Source of the DNA: Saccharopolyspora erythraea
GTDB lineage: Bacteria; Actinomycetota; Actinomycetes; Mycobacteriales; Pseudonocardiaceae
Assembly (NCBI RefSeq): GCF_018141105.1
Contig: NZ_CP054839.1
Span: forward strand, 3,410,001 to 3,474,000
Length of the DNA stretch: 64,000 bases
Reading direction: 5' to 3'
This document shows, in pieces, positions 1 through 8,032 of the stretch. A program made the position numbers and the translations under genes. How positions within the stretch are numbered: the first letter of the stretch is position 1; each line of letters opens with the position of its first letter. The notes beneath the pieces were generated by a model, which saw only the letters and a program-made list of their open reading frames with translations, was not told where the DNA came from and made no database searches.

Positions 1-729
1 CACGCCGAACACCAGCGCGGCCCCGTCCCCGCCCAGCAGGCCGGTCTCGCCGCCGGTGACGTCCCGGAGCTGGGCGAAGGTCTGGTTGGCCTGGAACATG
101 TTGCCGCCGGCGATGGCGAAGAACAGGATCATCAGAGCCGCGAGCACCGCGAGCACCTTGCCGATCGCCGCGCCCGCCGGGCCGGGGATGCGTTCGGCCA
201 AGCCCTTGCGCAGGTAGTGCATCGGGCCACCGGAGACGGTGCCGTCCGCGTCGATCTCGCGGTACTTCACGCCGAGGGTGCACTCGACGAACTTGGTGGC
301 CATGCCCAGCAGGCCGCACATGATCATCCAGAACGTGGCACCGGGGCCGCCGATCGTCACGGCGACGCCGACGCCGGCGATGTTGCCCAGGCCCACGGTG
401 CCCGACAGCGCCGAGGACAGCGCTTGGAAGTGGTTGATCTCGCCGGGTTCGTCCTTGCTCGTGTACTTGCCCCGGACCAGGTCCACGGCGAGTTTGAACG
501 CGCGGATCTGGATGAACCCGAAGGTCACCGTGAACACCGCGGCGGCGATCACCAGCCACGCCACGATCCAGGGGAAGGTCACACCGAAGACCGTGACCTC
601 TCCGAACACGACGTTGTAGAAGGCGTCCTTGATCGGTTCGAACGCGGAGTTGATGGTGCTCTCGATGTTCCCAAGCGTCCCGCTCTCGCTGGTGAGCGCG
701 GGCGCGGCAGCTGCTGATGTCTCGGCCAT
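1..729 (-). CDS. Sodium:alanine symporter (AGCS family), C-terminus beyond window
   Basis: Only the first 243 codons are inside the window; the reading frame is open to base 1. The translated start is MAETSAAAAPA, followed by a hydrophobic helix near residues 50-72 and the family hallmark around GTVGLGNIAGVGVA (about residue 110), where AGCS carriers bind Na+ and substrate. A second hydrophobic block carries ATFWMIMCGLLGMATKFVE, also typical. AGCS proteins are inner-membrane carriers that import alanine or glycine with sodium. The ATG at 729 is the only sensible start. The gene reads away from the GAF-ANTAR gene behind it, with no sign that they share an operon. The family call is firm; the exact amino acid carried cannot be told from this fragment. 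Confidence 0.9.
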   Translation of the reverse strand, partial: MAETSAAAAPALTSESGTLGNIESTINSAFEPIKDAFYNVVFGEVTVFGVTFPWIVAWLVIAAAVFTVTFGFIQIRAFKLAVDLVRGKYTSKDEPGEINHFQALSSALSGTVGLGNIAGVGVAVTIGGPGATFWMIMCGLLGMATKFVECTLGVKYREIDADGTVSGGPMHYLRKGLAERIPGPAGAAIGKVLAVLAALMILFFAIAGGNMFQANQTFAQLRDVTGGETGLLGGDGAALVFGV

Positions 730-1035
730 TCGAAGAGTTCAGCACCGCGTGTTGCGTGTCATAAGTCTGAGATGTCTCGTAAGTGTGAAACCGAGTCCGT
801 CCCGTTGCATGAAAGTGTTGATCGCTACTTTGTGTAGTCGGACGAATGCGCTTCGAATCCGCCGGATTGGCCCGACTTTTCCTTGTGCGTCAGCCGGAAA
901 GGCCGCTGGTCGGGTTGCGACGACGGCGACCTGGACGATCACGATGAGGCCGCTGAGCGTGAGGGTGAGTGCGGTCGCCACGAGCAGGGTCCAGAGCCGG
1001 TAGGCGGTGACCCCACCCCTGGCGGGAGAAACCTG
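730..1035. other. Intergenic region upstream of the symporter
   Basis: About 306 bases without a convincing gene. It must hold the symporter promoter (minus strand) and the end of the GAF-ANTAR transcript. A minus-strand frame from a GTG at 981 to 739 would give an 80-residue peptide with one hydrophobic stretch, but it has no visible ribosome binding site and a basic, low-complexity C-terminal half, so I do not call it a gene. No clear hairpin or operator was seen. Confidence 0.4.
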
Positions 1036-1764
1036 TCAGGAACCAACCCCTGGTCCGGCGCGGTCGTCCGACAGGTCCGAGCCGTCGCGGCCGACCAGCT
1101 TGGCGGAGACCTCGCGCACCTTCATGTTGGCCGATTGGGAGGTTGCGATGAGCCGGTCGAAGGCCTCCTCGGCGGTGATCGCGTACCGCTGCATGAGGAT
1201 GCCCTTGGCCTGGCCGATCACATCCCGGCTCAGCAGCGCTTGGCTGAGCTGGTCCTCCCGGAGCTTGCCGGAGATCACCACCGCGGCCAGCGCGGCGAAC
1301 AGCTCACCGACGATGCGCACACGCTCGCCGAACTGGCCGGGGCTGCGCGAGTAGAGGTTGAGCGCGCCGAAGGTCTCCCGTCCGACGAACAGCCGAAGCG
1401 AGAGCACGCTGCGCACCCCTCGCTCGACCGCACGCGCGGCGAACGCCGGCCACCGGGGATCGTTTGCCAGGTCGTCGACGACCACCGTGTTCTGCGAGCG
1501 GATGGCTTGCAGGCACGGCCCCTCGCCGAGCTCGGTTTGCAGCTGGTCGCAATAGGCCACCAGCTCGTGCGTCGGGGCCTGCGCAGTCACTTCGCGGCGG
1601 CGCTCGACCCAGCTGATCCCCGCGTAGTCCACCCCGGGCGCCTCGGTCACCGCAGCCTGGGTGATCGCCCGCAATGCGGCTGCCACGTCGGGTGTGCCCG
1701 CCAGCCGGCGTGCTACCGAAGCCAGTGCCCGGGCGAAGTCGTAGTAGTCGGTCTCGTCTGCCAT
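1036..1764 (-). CDS. GAF and ANTAR domain transcription antitermination regulator
   Basis: The 242-residue protein has a GAF-type sensor domain at about residues 20-165 (including GEGPCLQAIRSQNTVVVDDL and SVLSLRLFVG) and an ANTAR RNA-binding domain at about 172-232 (LSQALLSRDVIGQAKGILMQR, AFDRLI). The ANTAR signature IGQAKGILM is intact. Such proteins bind paired hairpins in leader RNAs and stop early termination, with the GAF part sensing a small ligand or another signal. Actinomycetes carry many copies, often as single genes, as here. Its ATG lies 40 bases from a 13-bp palindrome. No partner kinase or target leader is visible nearby, so its regulon is unknown. Confidence 0.88.
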   Translation of the reverse strand: MADETDYYDFARALASVARRLAGTPDVAAALRAITQAAVTEAPGVDYAGISWVERRREVTAQAPTHELVAYCDQLQTELGEGPCLQAIRSQNTVVVDDLANDPRWPAFAARAVERGVRSVLSLRLFVGRETFGALNLYSRSPGQFGERVRIVGELFAALAAVVISGKLREDQLSQALLSRDVIGQAKGILMQRYAITAEEAFDRLIATSQSANMKVREVSAKLVGRDGSDLSDDRAGPGVGS

Positions 1765-1803
1765 CCGCGTCTTTCGTGATTACCGCCGCGGCGTGACAAC
1801 ATG

Positions 1804-1816
1804 ACCCGAAACGGGT
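1804..1816. promoter_or_regulatory. Palindrome ACCCGAAACGGGT upstream of GAF-ANTAR gene
   Basis: A perfect 5-bp inverted repeat around AAA, about 40 bases upstream of the GAF-ANTAR start. The position would suit an operator or promoter element. Nothing else supports it. Confidence 0.3.
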
Positions 1817-1975
1817 ACACGTCACCCCTGCGGCGGAGCGGCTTTGGCTCAACCGGCTACCGGTGCATGATCATACACAGCGCAGAGGCGGCCCCTGCTC
1901 GCAGTCCAGAACAGACGATCGACAGACGTTCCATGGGCGGTGTCCATCACTCGCCGCCCTGCGCCACGACGCGGA

Positions 1976-2770
1976 TCAGGAGTGGCCGCTGGAGCTCATG
2001 GCGGTGATGGTCTTGGTGACGCGGCGGCTCACCATGGCGAGCAGTCCCGCGTACTTGTCCACGTCGGCGCGGAAGACGGGTGCGGTCACCGACAGCGCGC
2101 CCATGGTCGCGCCGGTGGCGCCGACGAGGGGGATCGCGACGCTGAGGTAGCCGATGCGGGTCTGTTCGTGCTCGACGGCGTAGCCGGCGGCGCGGGCGCG
2201 CGTGAGCTCCTGCACCAGGATTCCCGGCGCGGCGACGGTGTGCGGCGTGAGCCGCTCGAACGGTGTGGCCATCACCTCGTCGACGAGTGAAGGAGGCCCG
2301 AAGGCAAGGAACACCTTGCCGGTGGCGGTGCAGTGCAGCGGCATCCGGCCCGCGACCCTGGACGGGCGGCTTACCTGCCCGTGTCCGGAGACCTTCTCCA
2401 GGTACAGCACGTGCAGGCCGTCGAGCACCGCGAGGTGGATGGTCTCGTTCGTGGCGTGGTAGAGGTCCTCCATGTAGGGCCGGGCGGCCTCGCGCAGGAT
2501 TCGTTGCCGCGGCACCCGCTGGCCGATCTCGAACAGCCGCATCCCGAGCCAGTAGTCCGATCCCCGCCGCTCGAGCACGCCCCACTGCAGCAGCTCCTGG
2601 GCGAGGCGGTGGACCGATGCCTTGGCGACCCCGGAGCGCCGCGAGAGCTCGGTGAGGCTCAGGTGCTCGTCGTCGGGGCCGAAGGCATCGAGGATGAGCT
2701 GCACCTTGCCGAGCACGCTGTTCGCGCCGGCGTCGGGCCGCACCGCCCGTTCCTCGAGGTCACGTCGCAT
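1976..2770 (-). CDS. IclR-family transcriptional regulator (IclR-1)
   Basis: With an ATG start at 2770 the protein has 264 residues. A winged-helix DNA-binding domain comes first (SLTELSRRSGVAKASVHRLAQELL, then a wing ending in WLGMRLFEIGQRV), followed by the IclR effector domain (TIHLAVLDGLHVLYLEK, GRMPLHCTATGKVFLA). The frame stays open to another ATG at 2860, but that start would overlap the box cluster at 2778-2829 and neither start has a strong ribosome binding site, so I prefer 2770. It is the last gene after the aromatic operon. The triple box just upstream suggests autoregulation and makes this the best candidate for binding the GGTYCG-type boxes. IclR proteins of aromatic pathways (PcaR, CatR, MhpR types) often act as activators; the ligand here is unknown. 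Confidence 0.88.
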   Translation of the reverse strand: MRRDLEERAVRPDAGANSVLGKVQLILDAFGPDDEHLSLTELSRRSGVAKASVHRLAQELLQWGVLERRGSDYWLGMRLFEIGQRVPRQRILREAARPYMEDLYHATNETIHLAVLDGLHVLYLEKVSGHGQVSRPSRVAGRMPLHCTATGKVFLAFGPPSLVDEVMATPFERLTPHTVAAPGILVQELTRARAAGYAVEHEQTRIGYLSVAIPLVGATGATMGALSVTAPVFRADVDKYAGLLAMVSRRVTKTITAMSSSGHS

Positions 2771-2777
2771 CGGCGAA

Positions 2778-2829
2778 GGTTCGGCCAGCGGACCGGGTTC
2801 GGTCAACGGAACGGTCCGCTGGCCGAACC
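2778..2829. promoter_or_regulatory. Triple IclR-type box upstream of IclR-1
   Basis: Three copies of one 17-bp motif lie side by side: GGTTCGGCCAGCGGACC at 2778-2794, GGTTCGGTCAACGGAAC at 2796-2812, and the first motif inverted at 2813-2829. The outer copies form a perfect 18-bp inverted repeat (2778-2795 with 2812-2829). It sits directly before the preferred IclR-1 start. Near-identical single boxes occur elsewhere in the window, which makes an operator much more likely than a hairpin. Confidence 0.75.
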
Positions 2830-2846
2830 CGGCCACGGGGCGGTTG

Positions 2847-3812
2847 CTATCCCAGGCCATGCGGGGTGACCACCGCTCGGCCCCGGAGGCGTCCCGCCCT
2901 CAGCTCGTCGAGTGCCGCGGCGGCGTCGGCGAGGTCGAACTGCTGGACCGCGACGTGCAGCTCTCCGGCTGAGAGCTTCTCGACCAGCTCGCCCGCCACC
3001 TCCCTGGCGCGGTGCTCTCGCCTGATCATGTTCACCGGGAGCAACGCCACGTCGTCGAGCAGCCAGGACGGCAGGTCGATGGAGACCCCGGTCCCGGCGA
3101 CATACCCGATCACCACCGCGCGGCCGCCCTGGCTCACCCAGCGGGTGCGCCCGACGAGGTCCTCGCCGCCGAGGGTGTCGACCAGCAGCGAGGCCGATCG
3201 CGCCTCGGCCAGCCGGGTCACGGCGTCGGGCGAGGTCGTGGCCACCGCCTCGGCGCCGTCGGGCACGTCCGCCAGCTGGTCCTCACGTCCGACCACGCCG
3301 ATGACGGTGGCGCCGGCCGCCATGGCCTGTTGCGCGACCATCGAGCCGACCGCGCCTGCCGCGCCCACGACGATGACCTCCTCGCCCGCCTCGAGCCGGG
3401 CGACGTCGTGCAGCACCACGTGGGCGGTGGTGGCCGGGACGAAGAAGGTCGCCGCGACCTCGGGCGGCAGCGGTGTGTTGAGCCGGGTCAACGCCTTCGG
3501 CGACACGCTGACGCGCTCGGTCCAGGTGCCGTCCCGGAGCATGCCCAGACCACCGCCGCGCAGCATCACCTGGCATCCGGGCTCGAAACCGGAGTCGTCA
3601 TCGGACTCCAGGACGACACCGGCCCCTTCGACACCTCCGATGTAGGGCAGTTCGGGCCGCATCTTGAAGTCTCCGCCCGCGATGGTGGCGTCGAGGTGAG
3701 CGACGGCGCCCGCCTGGACCTCGACCAGCACCCGCCCCTGCTCGCGGACGGGCTCCGGCACGTCGTCGACGGCCGGCGGTGCGCCCCACGCGTGGAACCT
3801 GGCGGCCCGCAT
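2847..3812 (-). CDS. Zinc-independent MDR oxidoreductase (NADPH:quinone reductase type)
   Basis: The 321-residue protein has an alcohol-dehydrogenase-like N-terminal domain (GGVEGAGVVLE near residue 60) and a Rossmann domain with VVGAAGAVGSMVAQQAMAAGA (about 146-166). It lacks the cysteine cluster of the structural zinc and a clear catalytic Cys/His pair, as in quinone reductase or enoyl reductase types. Its ATG at 3812 overlaps the stop of the upstream hydrolase (TGATG), so the genes are translationally coupled. In this operon it could reduce a double bond or quinone-like intermediate, but the substrate is not visible. Last enzyme gene of the minus-strand aromatic operon, before IclR-1. Confidence 0.82.
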   Translation of the reverse strand: MRAARFHAWGAPPAVDDVPEPVREQGRVLVEVQAGAVAHLDATIAGGDFKMRPELPYIGGVEGAGVVLESDDDSGFEPGCQVMLRGGGLGMLRDGTWTERVSVSPKALTRLNTPLPPEVAATFFVPATTAHVVLHDVARLEAGEEVIVVGAAGAVGSMVAQQAMAAGATVIGVVGREDQLADVPDGAEAVATTSPDAVTRLAEARSASLLVDTLGGEDLVGRTRWVSQGGRAVVIGYVAGTGVSIDLPSWLLDDVALLPVNMIRREHRAREVAGELVEKLSAGELHVAVQQFDLADAAAALDELRAGRLRGRAVVTPHGLG

Positions 3813-4666
3813 CAGGCCGCCGCCTTGCGCAGGAACGCCAGGCTGATCGGGTTGTACTGGCCGGCCTGCTCGTGCTGGGGCCAGTGCCCGCACTCGTCGA
3901 ACAGCTCCAGTTGCGAGCCCGGGATGGCCTCGTGCATCGCCGACGCCTCCGGCACCTCGCCGAACGGGTTCTGCCGCCCCCAGACGATGAGCGTCGGCTG
4001 GGTGATGCGCGCGAGGTGCTCCGGCCGGAGCAGGTTGCGCTGGCGGCGCTCCATGTCCTGCAGGGACAGCAGGTTGTCGACGTTGGCGACGAAGTCGGGC
4101 TCGTGGTAGATCGCGTGCCGGACCTCGACCAGCTCCTCGGTGGCGTCGGCGTCGTCGGCCATGAGCAGCCGCATCCGCTTGCGGGTCAGCTCCACGTCGT
4201 CGCTGGAGACCGCCTGCTTCGTGCTGTTGCGGATGCGCTCCATGACCTCCGGGCGGGCGACGGTGCCTCCGGCGCACAGCAGTTGCAGGCTCAGCACGCG
4301 GTGCGGGTGTTCGATCGCGGTGCGCGCCCCGACCCAGCCGCCGAGGGACTCCCCGACGATGTGGGCCTGCTCGACGCCGACCGCGTCGAGGTAGGCGAGC
4401 AGGTGCTCGACGTAGTCGGCGATCTCGTAGGGGCGGTCGGGCTTGCCGGTGTACCCGTGGCCCAGCATGTCGATGGCGTGCAGGTCGTACTCGGCGTGGG
4501 CGACGATGTTGCGGGCGAACGCTTCGAGGTGCCCGCTGGTGCCGTGCAGGAAGATCACGGCCTGGGCGTCGGGGTTGCCGGCGCGCAGCGAACGGGTCGG
4601 GACGCCGCCCGCGTCGACGTACTCGACTCGGTGGGCGATCGGGCTCAGTTCGGTCCAGATGCTCAT
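3812..4666 (-). CDS. Alpha/beta hydrolase, MhpC/meta-cleavage-product hydrolase type
   Basis: The start at 4666 (MSIWTEL, 284 residues) has a GGAG about 10 bases upstream; an ATG 11 codons earlier has none. The oxyanion motif HGTSG is near residue 41, the nucleophile elbow GESLGG puts Ser at about 107, and the catalytic His lies in DECGHWPQ near the C-terminus. The usual acid position in WGRxDxF reads WGRQNPF, so Asn stands where Asp is normally found; another acidic residue may take over. Enzymes of this family cleave the C-C bond of ring-fission products. The window has two such hydrolases, so one may act on an ester or amide, or on a different ring-fission product. Confidence 0.82.
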   Translation of the reverse strand: MSIWTELSPIAHRVEYVDAGGVPTRSLRAGNPDAQAVIFLHGTSGHLEAFARNIVAHAEYDLHAIDMLGHGYTGKPDRPYEIADYVEHLLAYLDAVGVEQAHIVGESLGGWVGARTAIEHPHRVLSLQLLCAGGTVARPEVMERIRNSTKQAVSSDDVELTRKRMRLLMADDADATEELVEVRHAIYHEPDFVANVDNLLSLQDMERRQRNLLRPEHLARITQPTLIVWGRQNPFGEVPEASAMHEAIPGSQLELFDECGHWPQHEQAGQYNPISLAFLRKAAA

Positions 4667-4695
4667 AGCGGCTGCTCCGGTGCGGTGGGAAGTGG

Positions 4696-4824
4696 TCACT
4701 TCTGGTTGATGCGGTGCACTTGCGTGTTGCTGCGGGCCGCGAGCTTGCGCAGCGCCGTCGCTGAAGCGGCCACAACGGACAGCTTGATCAGGAGTTTGAC
4801 CGTGCGGTTCCTGGCGTTGCTCAT
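4696..4824 (-). CDS. 42-residue basic small protein of unknown function
   Basis: The ATG at 4824 overlaps the stop of the upstream hydrolase by ATGA, and the gene ends 29 bases before the next hydrolase starts, so it is embedded in the operon. The peptide begins MSNARNRTVKLLIKLSVV, continues with an alanine-rich helix (AASATALRKLAA) and ends in a polar tail. It is strongly basic with one moderately hydrophobic, probably amphipathic helix and no cysteines. I do not recognise a family. The tight coupling argues that it is translated. Function could be membrane attachment, an enzyme partner, or only translational coupling. Confidence 0.55.
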   Translation of the reverse strand: MSNARNRTVKLLIKLSVVAASATALRKLAARSNTQVHRINQK

Positions 4825-5708
4825 GGTGTGGTGGCTCTTTCGGCTGCGTGAGCGAATGTGGGGAGCAGTGAGTCCAGGAACCCGGTCACCACCGCGTGGA
4901 AGGCGTTCGGGCGTTCCTCCTGCGGGTGGTGGGACACGCGGTCCATGACGTGCAGGTTTCCCCGCGGCACCATGCGGGCCAGCATCAGCGGGTAGTCCGG
5001 GGTGAGGAAGGCGTCGTGCATGCCCCAGACGAACAGCACGGGTGCCTGGATCCGCCCGAGTTCCCCGGTGAGGTCCTGCCATTCGCCGCGTGGTGAGTCC
5101 GACATCGCGGCGAGTTCCCGTTCTCCGGGGTCGAGGCTCTGCTGGTACCGGAGATCCAGCGTTTCCGCCGGCAGCTCGTCACCGTCGTACCATTCGAGCC
5201 TGGTGATCAGCTGACGCATCTTCTCGCGCGTCGGCCCCTCGCCTCCGTAGTAGACGTCGCGGGCGTTGCGACCGCGGCGTCCGCCTTCGGGAAGCGGCGC
5301 GAGAGGGCCGTAGAACACCGGCATGCTCCCGGTCACCACCAGGGCGCCGACCCGGTCCGGGTACTTCGCGGCGAGGTTGAGCGCGATGGTGCCGCCCCAC
5401 GAGTTGCAGACGAAGTCGGCGCGCTCCACGCCGAGGGTGTCGAGCAGTGCCACGGTCTTGGCCGCGTGGTGGTCCCACATCGGGCCGGTGATGCGCGACT
5501 TCGCCGACTTGCCGTACTGCTGGATGTCCACCAGCAGGCAGCGGCGGTCGGCGGCGAACAGCGGCGCGACCGGTCCGAAGTCGCTCCACGCGGTGCAGCC
5601 GGGGCCGCCACCGTGCAGGAAGACGGTGTCGGAGCCGCTACCGAGGTCGTGGTAGTGGTAGCGGATTCCGCCTCCGTCCGCGTAGTGGCTTTCGGGCGGT
5701 GGTGTCAT
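4821..5708 (-). CDS. Meta-cleavage-product hydrolase (BphD/HsaD/MhpC-like alpha/beta hydrolase)
   Basis: The start at 5708 gives 295 residues and has AAGGGA just upstream. HGGGPG (about residues 32-37) and the following WSDFGPVAPLF match the oxyanion region of BphD and HsaD. The nucleophile motif is CNSWGG with Ser near 103, fitting the GNSxGG form of this subfamily. The acid is the Asp in WGMHDAFLTP and the base is in VSHHPQEERP. These enzymes hydrolyse 2-hydroxy-6-oxo-dienoates to a 2-hydroxydienoate plus an acid. This is the better match for the true ring-fission hydrolase of the pair, fed by the MhpB-type dioxygenase two genes upstream. The dienoate product would enter the hydratase-aldolase-dehydrogenase route at 21677-24482. 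Confidence 0.87.
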   Translation of the reverse strand: MTPPPESHYADGGGIRYHYHDLGSGSDTVFLHGGGPGCTAWSDFGPVAPLFAADRRCLLVDIQQYGKSAKSRITGPMWDHHAAKTVALLDTLGVERADFVCNSWGGTIALNLAAKYPDRVGALVVTGSMPVFYGPLAPLPEGGRRGRNARDVYYGGEGPTREKMRQLITRLEWYDGDELPAETLDLRYQQSLDPGERELAAMSDSPRGEWQDLTGELGRIQAPVLFVWGMHDAFLTPDYPLMLARMVPRGNLHVMDRVSHHPQEERPNAFHAVVTGFLDSLLPTFAHAAERATTP

Positions 5709-5721
5709 GGAAGTCCCTTCG

Positions 5722-7038
5722 TCATTCGCCGGGGGCCTGGCTGCCGGTGGCGGACAGGGCGATGCGCGCCAGCACCTCGCAGAGGCGGCGCATGGCACGG
5801 ACGTCGACGGTGTTCATGCCGCGGCTGAAGTCGACCTCGAACTCCTCCGTGGTCACCTTCGGCATTCCGATGCGGACAGAGGGAATTCCCCTGGCGCGCA
5901 GGATGTTCGAGTCGGTCGCACCGCTGTTGTCCGGCACCGGCTGGTGAGGTGTTCCGGCGGTCTGCTCCCACGCGGAGACCGCGGTGCGCACGATCGGAGC
6001 GGTGGGCGGGGTGTGACTGCCGGGTATCGCCAGCACGAGCTCGACTTCCAGGTCGGCTTCAAGCTCGGCCGACAGGTGCGCCACGTACGCCGCGAGTTCC
6101 CGTTTGGCCGCCAACGGCGTGACCCCGGGGGCGATGCGCAGGTCGAGCCGGATCCGGCACACCGCGGGCGTGACCGCGGGCATCCGTTCCCATCCGCCCG
6201 CGATCGACCCGATCACACCCTGCGGCGCGGCCGTGGCGGTCCGGTGCCGGGCGGGGTAGTCGGCCAGCCACGCTTCGAGCCTGGTCACCACCTCGGCGGC
6301 GGTGACGACCGGGTTGCGGTAGGGCAGCCGGTGGCGGCTGCCGGAGTAGGTGTGGATGCCGGGCACGGTGATCTCGAACCAGCACAGCCCCACCTCCTCG
6401 TGAGCCACGAAGTCGCCGGGCTTGGCGATCACGGCGTGGTCGGTGTGCCACCCGCGCTCCAGCAGGAACGAGCAGCCGACGCCGTGGCCGGTGTTGGCCC
6501 GTGCCGGGTATGTCGGGGCCTCGATCGCGTTGGTGGGCATGCCGCCGGCGCCGAATGCCACGACGACGTCGCCGGGCAGCTCCGGGCCGACGGATCCCAG
6601 CGCCTCGGCGACCACCAGGACGCACGCCGCGTGGCCTTTCGGGTTGCTGGCGCCGAGACCCGACACGAACGGCCCCTCGTCGCGGGCCTCGGACAGCATG
6701 TCGGGTCGCAGTTGCGGGCCGATCCACGGCACGTCGAGCTCGGGGGTCCCGGTGGTGAGCGTGTCGATCGGTGCGTAGAGCATCAGATCCGCACCACCAC
6801 CGCGCCCGTGGAGCCTGCCGACCGCGTTGGCCTGGAACTCGTCGAGATGCTGGGTCGTGGCCTGGAACCCGGCGGCCGCCAGGCGCCGCGAGAGCAGGCC
6901 GGCCAGCGGAGCCTCGCGGCCGGTCGGGCTCGGCACCGCGGTCACCGAGCGCGCGGCTTCCCGGAGCCGGTCCTCGGTGACGTGCTCCAGCACTCGCGCC
7001 AGCGCTTCGTGCTGCTCCGCGGGGCCGGTGCGGGTCAT
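5722..7038 (-). CDS. M20-peptidase-fold protein lacking metal ligands
   Basis: The 438-residue protein aligns over its length with M20/ArgE-type hydrolases, including a central dimerisation-like part, but the metal site is gone. The HxD motif reads PID (residues 90-92, only Asp kept), the bridging Asp of DxKG is Asn (SNPKG, about 131-135), the catalytic Glu pair is missing (GAGGMP, about 163-168), the EP motif reads KP, and the last His before the C-terminus is not found. Its ATG at 7038 overlaps the dioxygenase stop (ATGA), so it is a regular operon member. It may act by another chemistry, bind a ligand, or scaffold a partner. Ordinary zinc hydrolysis looks unlikely. Confidence 0.75.
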   Translation of the reverse strand: MTRTGPAEQHEALARVLEHVTEDRLREAARSVTAVPSPTGREAPLAGLLSRRLAAAGFQATTQHLDEFQANAVGRLHGRGGGADLMLYAPIDTLTTGTPELDVPWIGPQLRPDMLSEARDEGPFVSGLGASNPKGHAACVLVVAEALGSVGPELPGDVVVAFGAGGMPTNAIEAPTYPARANTGHGVGCSFLLERGWHTDHAVIAKPGDFVAHEEVGLCWFEITVPGIHTYSGSRHRLPYRNPVVTAAEVVTRLEAWLADYPARHRTATAAPQGVIGSIAGGWERMPAVTPAVCRIRLDLRIAPGVTPLAAKRELAAYVAHLSAELEADLEVELVLAIPGSHTPPTAPIVRTAVSAWEQTAGTPHQPVPDNSGATDSNILRARGIPSVRIGMPKVTTEEFEVDFSRGMNTVDVRAMRRLCEVLARIALSATGSQAPGE

Positions 7039-7991
7039 GGCGACACCTCCTGACCGACCGCCGGATCGATCACCGCGACCCCCATCCCGGTGAGCCATTC
7101 GGGCATCGGCGAGTAGGCGAGGCTGCGTCCGGGCGCGAAGCCCAGCGCCGCCGCCATGACGAGCCAGGTGCGCAGCTCCTGCCCGCCGTTGCCGGCGGCC
7201 TTGCCGATCTCGTCGCTGCTCATCCCCGCGTACTGCTCCAGCAGGCCGCGTTCGAGGTCGGCGAGGAACCGCTCGTCGAACTCCGGGAAGATCACCGGCT
7301 GGGCCGCGGTGATGATCTCGCGGCGGCGGGCGTCGTAGCGCTCCCACTCGCCCCGGCCGTTGAGCCAGGCCTCGACGAGGAACTCCTCGTCGGCGCCTTC
7401 GGGCGCCCGCCAGTCGGCGGGCCACGGCAACTGGTGGGACAGACCTCCCGAGGCGATGACCACGACCCGGTGGTCCTCGGGCAACGCCTCGACGGCGGCG
7501 GCGAGGTTGCGGCCCAGCTCGGCACTGCGGTCGGCCCGCGGCAGCGGGGCCGCGAACACGTTCACCACCAGTGGGACGACGGGCACGTCGAGCCCGTCCA
7601 GGAGGTACTGGATGGCGTGGGTCTGACCGTGGTCGATCTGGAGGCGGGCGGAGATCGCGACCTCGGTGCCGCGCTCGACGAGTTCCTCGGCGAGCGCCTG
7701 CGCGAAGGCCGGGTCGCTGTGTTGCGGGCCGGAGGGCGTCCCGGCCTCGCCGGCGCCGATGACCTCGCCGACGCCGAGCGTGAACGCGGGGATCATGTCG
7801 AGCCAGAACCCGCGGAAGTGGTTCGACCCGACGATGATCGCGATGTCGGGCCGTGCGGCCTCGACTGCGTCCCGCGCCGTGGCCAGCGCGTCGCGGAAGC
7901 GCTCCGCGCGGTCGGTGTGCACGACCTGGTCCCAGTGCGTGTTCATCAGAGTGGAGTGGGAGGCTCCGACCCCGAGCACGATCCGTGCCAT
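7035..7991 (-). CDS. Class III extradiol ring-cleavage dioxygenase, MhpB family
   Basis: The 318-residue protein matches the plan of 2,3-dihydroxyphenylpropionate 1,2-dioxygenase (MhpB) from end to end: ASHSTL at residues 10-15, PDIAIIVGSNHFRGF at 48-62, the Asp-His pair in IDHG (120-121), GGLSHQ with His about 186, and near the end the MPEWLTGMG block. The Asp-His pair and second His correspond to the acid/base and iron region of MhpB. The enzyme opens a catechol-type ring next to the hydroxyls with O2 and Fe(II). The ATG at 7991 has GGAG upstream. The true substrate may be a substituted catechol other than dihydroxyphenylpropionate. Confidence 0.87.
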   Translation of the reverse strand: MARIVLGVGASHSTLMNTHWDQVVHTDRAERFRDALATARDAVEAARPDIAIIVGSNHFRGFWLDMIPAFTLGVGEVIGAGEAGTPSGPQHSDPAFAQALAEELVERGTEVAISARLQIDHGQTHAIQYLLDGLDVPVVPLVVNVFAAPLPRADRSAELGRNLAAAVEALPEDHRVVVIASGGLSHQLPWPADWRAPEGADEEFLVEAWLNGRGEWERYDARRREIITAAQPVIFPEFDERFLADLERGLLEQYAGMSSDEIGKAAGNGGQELRTWLVMAAALGFAPGRSLAYSPMPEWLTGMGVAVIDPAVGQEVSP

Positions 7992-8032
7992 GTGCCTTGC
8001 TCCCGTCGACGGTGCCCGGGTGGGCTGGGTGG

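Noticed and set aside
739-981. 80-codon minus-strand frame with a hydrophobic N-terminal stretch
   Set aside because: No ribosome binding site, poor start context and a basic low-complexity second half.
2847-4775. 642-codon minus-strand frame around the MDR oxidoreductase
   Set aside because: The N-terminal half is out-of-frame sequence of the hydrolase gene; the TGATG overlap at 3812 gives the true start.
5707-7053. Plus-strand frame of about 450 codons opposite the pseudo-M20 gene
   Set aside because: Shadow of the minus-strand gene; no motif, start signal or domain.
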